Of a DNA stretch of 64,000 nucleotides, positions 58,044-64,000 are shown piece by piece. Source of the DNA: Deltaproteobacteria bacterium (lineage in GTDB: Bacteria; Myxococcota_C; UBA6777); contig SBHC01000067.1 of assembly GCA_006226375.1 (NCBI GenBank), forward strand, positions 90,450 to 154,449. Direction: 5' to 3'. The position numbers and the translations under genes were made by a program. The notes beneath the pieces are model-generated. The model saw only the letters and a program-made list of their open reading frames with translations, searched no databases and was not told where the DNA came from. The stretch's first letter is position 1; each line of letters begins with the position of its first letter.

Positions 58044-58925
58044 ATGCAGAGGTGGATGATGAACAAGCAACAACTTTGGATTGGCTTCGCATTGTTTGGT
58101 GTGATGATTGCTGTGGAGTTGTACTGGTCATGGAAGAAGCAGAAGAAGGTCTACAACGCCAAAGAAACAGCCTCCAATGTATTCATCATGGCGGGAATCA
58201 TGATGCTGCGACCAATAAGCCTGGCCTGGAAATTTGCGGTGCTTGGCTTTGTCAGCCAGTTCAAGGTCACCACCATCCCCACCAATGTATGGACTGTGTT
58301 GTTAGCGGTTGTCGTGATTGATTTCCTCTACTACTGGCAACATCGGCTGTACCACGAGATCCGTCTGTTGTGGACGATCCACAACGTCCACCACTCCAGT
58401 CCATGGATGAACTTCACGACCTCGTTTCGATTGAACTGGTTGGGGCCCCTGGTATCACCGTTTTTCTTTGTTCCTGCCGTCTTGGTAGGCTTTAACATCA
58501 ACGCCATCTTGTTGTTCTTCACACTCAACTTGTTCTACCAGTTCTTTTTGCACACAGAGTCGGTTGGCAAGCTTCCTTGGGTCGAAGGATGGCTGAACAC
58601 ACCCTCGGCTCACAGGGTACACCATGGCTCCAACCCCAAGTACATTGACAAAAACTATGGGGGTATCTTGATGGTCTGGGATCGACTCTTTGGAACCTAC
58701 CAGGAAGAGGTGGAAGAGGTTCGATATGGCGTCACCACAGGCTTCATGGGCCACAACCCAATCAAAGTTATCTTTGGACCTTTGTACCACTACCTGCGTG
58801 GAGAGTTTGTTCGGGAGAAACACAACGTACCTGAAGCAGAACAGCCGACAGTTCCCGAGTCTTCAGAACCTGCGAAGAAAGCAAAGCCCACCACAAGCAC
58901 ACGACCACTCAAAGCATTTGGGTAA
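58044..58925 (+). CDS. sterol desaturase / fatty acid hydroxylase family membrane enzyme
   Basis: 293 residues. Membrane helices lie at about 12-30, 40-75, 85-100 and 140-175. The diiron His clusters are present in the expected order: HRLYH, HNVHH (WTIHNVHHSS) and HRVHHG (SAHRVHHGSNPKYIDKN), with further His in the gap. Family members introduce OH groups or double bonds into sterols, lipids or carotenoids. The substrate is unknown. The stop codon lies inside an 18-bp sequence that is repeated 1.75 kb downstream, so the 3' end of this gene coincides with a likely insertion boundary. Confidence 0.85.
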   Translation: MQRWMMNKQQLWIGFALFGVMIAVELYWSWKKQKKVYNAKETASNVFIMAGIMMLRPISLAWKFAVLGFVSQFKVTTIPTNVWTVLLAVVVIDFLYYWQHRLYHEIRLLWTIHNVHHSSPWMNFTTSFRLNWLGPLVSPFFFVPAVLVGFNINAILLFFTLNLFYQFFLHTESVGKLPWVEGWLNTPSAHRVHHGSNPKYIDKNYGGILMVWDRLFGTYQEEVEEVRYGVTTGFMGHNPIKVIFGPLYHYLRGEFVREKHNVPEAEQPTVPESSEPAKKAKPTTSTRPLKAFG

Positions 58926-58927
58926 CA
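58910..58927. repeat. 18-bp direct repeat, left copy (desaturase 3' end)
   Basis: CAAAGCATTTGGGTAACA at 58910-58927 covers the last codons and stop of the desaturase gene and is repeated exactly at 60662-60679. The repeats flank the GIY-YIG gene segment, consistent with an attachment-site or target-site duplication. Confidence 0.65.
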
Positions 58928-59576
58928 CCACACTCACGTAACATCTCGTTTGGGATAACCATTACGACTCTTTATCCTTCTTAAGGAGGTGGCTTTATAT
59001 CCGGAAGCAGTTCGCGGCTCAAGCCGTTGATGAATCGTTACCTTTGTAAAGCAATAATCGGGAAAGTTCCAGGCTCCATGAAGTGAAAGACATAGACTTC
59101 ACACTGAATTTGACTAAGAACTGCGCGAGGTACAAGAGGACAACCGTGCGTTGCATTGAGGCAACATCACTTCAAATGGTTGCTTTGAACAAGAATCATC
59201 AGAACTTCAGACTTGGCTACTTCAACGCTATTTTTGTGTGCTTTGAAAGAAGCGCCATGACCCACTGAGTCGTAATAGAGCAGGGTCTCGTCGCCAAATT
59301 GCTCAAGGACCCCCCCAAACATCGTAGTATCGATATATTCGACTAAACTTTCCTCCCCAAAAGTGAAAAAAAACGTTTGGCCTTGCCATAGAGACATCCA
59401 TCCAAAAAATGGAAGAGGTGTAAGTGCAATAAAAAATCATGAAAGATATTTTTGCAGATTTAGGTAGTAAGCCATCTGAGAAGAAAATGCCGTGGCTGTT
59501 GAAAAAGGTCATTAGTTTTTTGCGCAATTGCGGCGAAAAACTGTCTCAATCATTGAGGAACAAAATTTAGCAGAAG
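58928..59576. other. gene-poor segment inside the putative insertion
   Basis: About 650 bp with no supported gene. It is more AT-rich than the flanks, holds only short frames (60-75 codons) lacking ribosome-binding sites, and contains AAGGAGGTGG at about 58982 with no fitting start codon. Decayed genes cannot be excluded. Confidence 0.4.
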
Positions 59577-60431
59577 TTAATGATTCCTGTACTGGTATCG
59601 TGGGGCTCTGTGGTATGTACCGTAGAAAGCTCCAATAAGATCTGTCTCCAGTTCTTTTCGTTGTTGTGGAGTTGTTTTTGTTGGAAGGCTTACAAAAGAG
59701 ATACGACCATTCTCTGTATCCCAGTCCTTCTTGATATGTTCTTTGTATCTGTTTTGTAGAGAGTGTGACTCTCCAATGTAAATGACTTCATCATTTACTC
59801 TGTCGATGATCCTGTATATTCCAGATTGCTTCGGTATGGACGATACATCAACAGGATCCAGTGAGAATTCTTGAGACCATGAAAGACCCATCCAGGAATG
59901 ATCGTCTGGTTCTCCCTGGCTTTGTAAGGCCGGCAAGGTCGTCCTGACTGTCTCGATAGTGGTCTTTCCACCCCGAAACCCAGTTTTTCGACCTTTTGAT
60001 TTTACATATAGGGGGTGAAAGTGCCCATAGTTGCACAATGTTGAACATTCTGTATGAAGGCGATGTTGCCAAAGTAGAAAATCTTCAAATGCCTCACGAT
60101 CAGCCTTCTCTTTTTCAACTGCTAGTACAGAGCATTCAAAGTGGTACTGCTCTTCCTGATACCATGCCCAGAGATTGGGAGCAGCTGTATGAGGGTCGTT
60201 GTATGGCATAACAGACCCATACAGATTCCTTCGAAGGTCATTAAGTCTTTCTCTTAGATTTCTGCCAGTCTGTCCGATGTAAAGAATCTGATGAAAACCA
60301 TTTGCACGAATGCGATAGACTCCCGGACATGCTGGAAGTTGTCGAAAAACAGAATGCCTGGCCTCCAGAGGAATCCACTCTGACCAGTCCAGATCTAACC
60401 ATTGTGTTGATAAAACATCATTCATTGACAT
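59577..60431 (-). CDS. protein with two GIY-YIG nuclease domains
   Basis: 284 residues, start ATG at 60431. Two GIY-YIG modules are visible. The first (about residues 36-120) has CPGVYRIRANGFHQILYIGQTGRNLRERL and the second (about 196-275) has SGIYRIIDRVNDEVIYIGESHSLQNRYKEH; both keep the GIY-like and YIG strands and the following Arg. The gene lies in an AT-richer patch between 18-bp direct repeats, which suggests horizontal transfer. Roles of small GIY-YIG proteins include homing, restriction and repair; two modules in one chain suggest concerted cuts, but this is inference. Confidence 0.8.
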   Translation of the reverse strand: MSMNDVLSTQWLDLDWSEWIPLEARHSVFRQLPACPGVYRIRANGFHQILYIGQTGRNLRERLNDLRRNLYGSVMPYNDPHTAAPNLWAWYQEEQYHFECSVLAVEKEKADREAFEDFLLWQHRLHTECSTLCNYGHFHPLYVKSKGRKTGFRGGKTTIETVRTTLPALQSQGEPDDHSWMGLSWSQEFSLDPVDVSSIPKQSGIYRIIDRVNDEVIYIGESHSLQNRYKEHIKKDWDTENGRISFVSLPTKTTPQQRKELETDLIGAFYGTYHRAPRYQYRNH

Positions 60432-61028
60432 GGCGTTCCGGTCAAAGCTCAGGTAGAGTTGAGGGTTACGAATGACTCGGTTAAGGCATCAAAAGAAGGC
60501 AACCTAACTTCTATTCAAAACAGAAACGTAGCGCCGTTCAAGGAGAATGTCAACGGCGAGAAATGGCAAAGAAGCTCAACTTCAGACAAGTACGTTCTTC
60601 CTGAAACGTTCAGTAGAAGGAGCCTAGTATGAATTGCCAAAGAGCGTACAGGGGAAAGCACCAAAGCATTTGGGTAACAAACCTGCAAAACAAACAAAGC
60701 CCCCAAGCGCTGGCCAAACCAACAACGACTCCATCCCACTCCCTCTCATCCTTACCCTGAACAGAACTGTTGGCTTGAAGCCACAGATCACCAAAAACCA
60801 TTTCCCAAAAAAGACATACCATCATCTTGACGGTGTAACCCACCGTTACTATGCTCGCTGATGTATTCTCAAACATAGGATTGGATGCCCACTCCACTAA
60901 TCCACAGCCCTTGAACCTGTATTGTCGTTCTTCGATGTCCTGTATGGGAAGTACCTATACAGAGACTGAGGTATTTGTGTTCATAACCCAACGCAACAAT
61001 TTGTTGGTGGATCTTGGAGAAAAAAACG
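60432..61028. other. intergenic region with right direct-repeat copy
   Basis: No gene is supported between the GIY-YIG gene and the lipoprotein at 61029. The right copy of the 18-bp repeat is at 60662-60679. Short frames on both strands have no ribosome-binding sites. Promoters for the flanking genes presumably lie here. Confidence 0.4.
60662..60679. repeat. 18-bp direct repeat, right copy
   Basis: CAAAGCATTTGGGTAACA, identical to 58910-58927. The two copies are in the same orientation, 1752 bp apart. No coding role at this copy. Confidence 0.65.
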
Positions 61029-61724
61029 ATGTATCGCTTGCTGTTTGTTTTGGTAGCTTTGTGTTTTTCTTTTCCGTTTTTAAACTGTGGGAACAATGGT
61101 GGAAACAGTACATTTGTGGAGCGGCTTTGCACCGCGCAATGCAAAAAGCTTGAAGAATGCAAAACCCTATCCGGCCAAAGCGTTGAAGATTGCGCGACAG
61201 CCTGCAAGAGTAGCGCCGCACAAGCCGTTTTCGTCAACTGCAATGTCACAGAAGTTCAGATCAACACCTGTATTTCAGCCATTGAAGGTTCATCCTGTCC
61301 ATTTGCCATCCCCGCCGCTTGCAGTAGCCTCTGCACCAATGGAGAAGGACAAGCATCGGACGGCGGCAACACGACTGACGATAGCACCTCAGACAACGCC
61401 ACCAACGATAGCTCTGGAGGAGCCTGTGGAGCTGTTCAAGGCGCTTGTGTGCAAAAGACATCTGAAGGAACACAATGCCAGGAGTATGCAGGACAACTTA
61501 GCGTTGCACTGACTGGCCTAAAAAAGAATTGCGAAGACGGCAAAGAAACCACCTGGACAGATGGCCCGACAACCTGCAAAGCCCTTGTTCCAGAGTTAAA
61601 TTATGGCTGTGAGATCAAAACTCCTGCTGGCTGTGTGACAAGCTATGACACGCTAGACGCCCAGCAAAAAGCTGCTGCCTCGGATGGCTGCGTCCGTGGA
61701 GGTGGCACGGTGAAGAACCCCTAA
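61029..61724 (+). CDS. small Cys-rich lipoprotein
   Basis: 231 residues from the ATG at 61029 (TTGGAG upstream). Signal peptide YRLLFVLVALCFSFPFLNC with lipobox LNC. The N-terminal domain has eight Cys with paired spacing (LCTAQCKKLEECKTL, DCATACKSS, CNVTE, CISAIEGSSC, CSSLC), a pattern seen in Myxococcota surface lipoproteins. An Asn/Thr/Asp/Ser-rich linker leads to a second Cys domain (GACGAVQGACVQK ... GCVTSYDTL). No enzyme motif. It is next to the Kazal-repeat lipoprotein on the same strand. Confidence 0.75.
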   Translation: MYRLLFVLVALCFSFPFLNCGNNGGNSTFVERLCTAQCKKLEECKTLSGQSVEDCATACKSSAAQAVFVNCNVTEVQINTCISAIEGSSCPFAIPAACSSLCTNGEGQASDGGNTTDDSTSDNATNDSSGGACGAVQGACVQKTSEGTQCQEYAGQLSVALTGLKKNCEDGKETTWTDGPTTCKALVPELNYGCEIKTPAGCVTSYDTLDAQQKAAASDGCVRGGGTVKNP

Positions 61725-62046
61725 ACACCGAAACTTTCCACAACCTATCGTTTCCCCTTCTTGAGGTGAATTGTTTCGCCTCCCTCCCCAAGCCTTTCTC
61801 GCCTACACCTCAACCCGTTTGTAGCTTCCTTCCTGGGTCTTCCCGACAAGCATAAGCTATAAAATCAAACCAACTCAACTACTTCCTACAAAACCTTGAC
61901 ATATATCAAGTACAAAACTGACCACACACAGGGAGGAAGGGAGAGTATCGTTCTACATTAATAGGTTGTGAGTGTGGAATGGTGAGGCAACCAAAGCAGT
62001 CAAAGAGGGCTGCACCAAAGGTTGCAAGGAAGGAAAGGGGAACACA

Positions 62047-63777
62047 ATGTCAAGAGCTACAATTTTTGCCATGTTGGTAGGAGGTTTGCTTCTTGGGGGA
62101 GCAGCCATCGTCGTTACACAATGTGGCAACCCAGACATGTTAGCCTACAACTACTGTGAAAAAGACAACGATTGTCCAACCACACACCAGTGCCTGGACC
62201 GTCTCTGTCGCGAGCGCTCGTTTGTGAAAAGCAATGCCACGCTTTTTGCTTCACAACCCAAAGGAGAACAAGACCAACTCTGTCCCAAAGGTGAGTGTCC
62301 TCACTCGTGCAAGTGTACTTCCGAAGCCAAGCCTGTTTGCGGTGTAGATGGAAAAACCTATGTCAACGCATGTGCAGCAGGTTGTGTAACTGTTAAGGTT
62401 GCCTGCCAAGGGGTTTGCCCTTGTCCAGAACGTGTACAACCCCCCACAATCCAGCCGAGCCTTTGCACCAAAGACAAATGTCCATCTTGTGTATGTGCAG
62501 GGGTTCATAAACCTGTCTGTGGCAAGGACGGAAACACATACACCAACGCTTGTATGGCTCAATGCAAGAAGGTATCCATCGCGTGCAACCAAGCATGTCC
62601 CTGCAAAGACAACTTGGTCGAGTGTCGAAGCGACCGAGACTGCTTGAGCGAAATGACCTGCGTCAATTGGAAGTGTACCCCTCAAGCCAAGTGTCTTTGC
62701 ACTCTCGAAGCCAAGCCTGTTTGTGGCCTAGATGGGAAAACTTACAAGAACGCGTGCATTGCAACATGCAAGAACGTGTACGTCGGTTGCCAGGGACGAT
62801 GCCCCTGCAAAACCAAATGCCTCTCGAACAAGCAATGCCAGAAAGGCTTCCAGTGTTTGAGCGGAGCTTGCGTTCCTTGTGTTTGCTCCAGACGCCTCGC
62901 GCCAGTCTGCGGTAGAGACGGCAAGACGTACCGCAATCCCTGTTACGCACGTTGCGCTCGAACGACAGCAGCCTGCAAAGGAACCTGTCCTTGCAAACGC
63001 CGCTGTCGCGTAGATCAACAATGCCCAAAAGGGTCCGTTTGTTTGGGACGGCGCTGTCAAAAGTGTGTATGTCCCCTGCTCTATGCGCCGCTGTGCGGGG
63101 CTGACGGCCAAACATATGTCAACGCTTGTTATGCCCGTTGCAACCACACTCAACCCCAGTGCAAAGGGTCTTGCCCTTGCCGTCCGACGTGCAAAACGAA
63201 CGCGAACTGCAAGCCTGGCCTTCGTTGCAACTCAGGATATTGCGAACCCTGTCTTTGTCCGATGGATTTTAAGCCCGTTTGTGGAACCAACGGAAAGACC
63301 TACGCGAACGCCTGTCTGGCGCAATGCGATCGTGTGAACCCAAGCTGCCAGGGACAATGCCCCTGTAAGAAGCCCAAAGCCTGTGCGACGTCACAGGAAT
63401 GCCAGCCAGGCTTTGCCTGCACACAGAACGAGTGTCGTCCGTGCATGTGCCCCTTGAACTATGAACCCGTTTGTGGTGCTGATGGCAAGACCTACACCAA
63501 CGAATGCTTCGCCAAGTGTCATGGAGCGAAAGCAGCCTGCACAGGGACTTGCCCTTGCAAACAAACATGCAAAACCAGCAAGGACTGCCCCACCAACCAA
63601 GTATGTACAATGAACTTCTGTCAGGAAGGTTGCTCCTGCCCCGCCATTTGGGATCCCGTTTGCGGTGCTGATGGCCAAACCAAAGCCAACACGTGCGTTG
63701 CCTCCTGTCAACGTGTCGCGATCAAGTGCCATGGCAAGTGCCCTTGTCCCCCTTGGGTTAACGCAAAAACACAATAA
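62047..63777 (+). CDS. lipoprotein with eight Kazal-type domains
   Basis: 576 residues; GGAAAGGGG lies upstream of the ATG at 62047. Signal anchor/lipobox IVVTQC. Eight Kazal-like modules are seen, each of the form CxC....PVCG.DGKTY.NAC...C.......C.G.CPC (for example PVCGVDGKTYVNAC, PVCGKDGNTYTNAC, PLCGADGQTYVNAC, PVCGADGQTKANTC). They alternate with short CxxxxQCxxGFxC modules. Kazal domains commonly inhibit serine proteases, so the protein may protect the cell surface from own or foreign proteases, which is plausible for a predatory or protease-secreting lifestyle; inhibition itself is an inference. Confidence 0.85.
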   Translation: MSRATIFAMLVGGLLLGGAAIVVTQCGNPDMLAYNYCEKDNDCPTTHQCLDRLCRERSFVKSNATLFASQPKGEQDQLCPKGECPHSCKCTSEAKPVCGVDGKTYVNACAAGCVTVKVACQGVCPCPERVQPPTIQPSLCTKDKCPSCVCAGVHKPVCGKDGNTYTNACMAQCKKVSIACNQACPCKDNLVECRSDRDCLSEMTCVNWKCTPQAKCLCTLEAKPVCGLDGKTYKNACIATCKNVYVGCQGRCPCKTKCLSNKQCQKGFQCLSGACVPCVCSRRLAPVCGRDGKTYRNPCYARCARTTAACKGTCPCKRRCRVDQQCPKGSVCLGRRCQKCVCPLLYAPLCGADGQTYVNACYARCNHTQPQCKGSCPCRPTCKTNANCKPGLRCNSGYCEPCLCPMDFKPVCGTNGKTYANACLAQCDRVNPSCQGQCPCKKPKACATSQECQPGFACTQNECRPCMCPLNYEPVCGADGKTYTNECFAKCHGAKAACTGTCPCKQTCKTSKDCPTNQVCTMNFCQEGCSCPAIWDPVCGADGQTKANTCVASCQRVAIKCHGKCPCPPWVNAKTQ

Positions 63778-63856
63778 GACCCTCACCTTAAGCACTTCAG
63801 ATGCGGCAGCCTGCGCTCGTGATCACTTGATCTCCCCTTAGAGCACATTTCAACTT

Positions 63857-64000
63857 TCTTGACCCCTGCGAGGGGCATCTGCTGGCGGGGTCATCGTCAT
63901 CTTCGCCCTGCGCTGCTGGTACGCCAGCCCGGTCGACACTACACAGCCCCGCCTTTGCTGCTCAGGCTTGCTTCCTTGACCGCGCTGTACACCTGACCCT
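63857..64000 (-). other. partial open frame at window edge, low confidence
   Basis: On the minus strand a frame runs from the window edge to TGA at about 63857 (47 codons, basic C-terminal tail QQRRAKMTMTPP). The stretch from about 63870 is distinctly GC-richer than the preceding genes, and TGACCCC (63860-63866) / GGGGTCA (63887-63893) form an inverted repeat. It could be the end of a mobile-element gene, but too little is visible to name it. Confidence 0.2.

Overview
The window looks like chromosomal DNA from a Myxococcota-like (former deltaproteobacterial) organism of moderate GC. This rests on the sequence: three Hanks-type Ser/Thr kinases with accessory domains, an FHA-sigma54 activator, many large Cys-rich lipoproteins, beta-propeller (SBBP-like and BNR-like) surface proteins, a MYXO-CTERM-like tail, an exported HEAT-repeat protein and a selenocysteine-type peroxiredoxin. 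No rRNA, canonical tRNA, CRISPR array or full insertion sequence is visible.

Layout. 1-8.9 kb: a truncated FAD oxidase, a membrane protein, two Cys-rich lipoproteins, a degenerate matrixin-like protein, a YdeI-type protein and a glycosidase; two of these genes carry one in-frame TGA each. 9.5-13.1 kb: acyl-CoA dehydrogenase, PhnD-like binding protein and TusA/ferritin-like oxygenase, with a structured leader before the PhnD gene. 13.3-20.3 kb: regulators (FHA-sigma54 activator, kinase plus exported partner, sigma-like protein) and an EF-hand/App1-type phosphatase fusion.

20.4-26.5 kb, minus strand, is the most remarkable part. In transcription order it encodes a 66-residue ubiquitin-like protein ending in Gly, a Y-RNA-like ncRNA, a Ro60-like HEAT/VWA protein, a stand-alone VWA protein, a second Y-RNA-like ncRNA, a second Ro60-like protein, an unassigned protein and an E1/ThiF-like enzyme. 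Both ncRNAs have a long uninterrupted terminal stem (32 and 28 pairs) enclosing tRNA-like arms. One has tRNA elements in circularly permuted order, the other has a CAU anticodon-like arm. I read this as a Ro/Y-RNA ribonucleoprotein system combined with a ubiquitin-like activation system.

26.7-30.4 kb holds an SDR, small proteins, a VOC protein and the peroxiredoxin whose catalytic Cys codon is TGA followed by a bacterial-type SECIS. 30.5-35.0 kb is a tight minus-strand operon that looks like a peptide-modification system: a lipoprotein with three VGPCL repeats, a SPASM radical SAM enzyme, a B12-binding radical SAM enzyme and an HExxH protein. 35.1-55.7 kb holds a kinase-ATPase-TPR regulator, a Cys-repeat/propeller lipoprotein, a chromate transporter, a ceramidase-like hydrolase, membrane and exported proteins, another kinase, an SGNH hydrolase, a CoA-transferase and a thioredoxin. 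56-64 kb has three more Cys-rich lipoproteins (one with eight Kazal domains), a sterol-desaturase family enzyme, and a roughly 1.75 kb segment with a tandem GIY-YIG protein bounded by an 18-bp perfect direct repeat at the 3' end of the desaturase gene, which suggests an insertion.

Gene starts were chosen by ribosome-binding sites and family fit. Functions are from reading protein motifs by eye; no searches were run.
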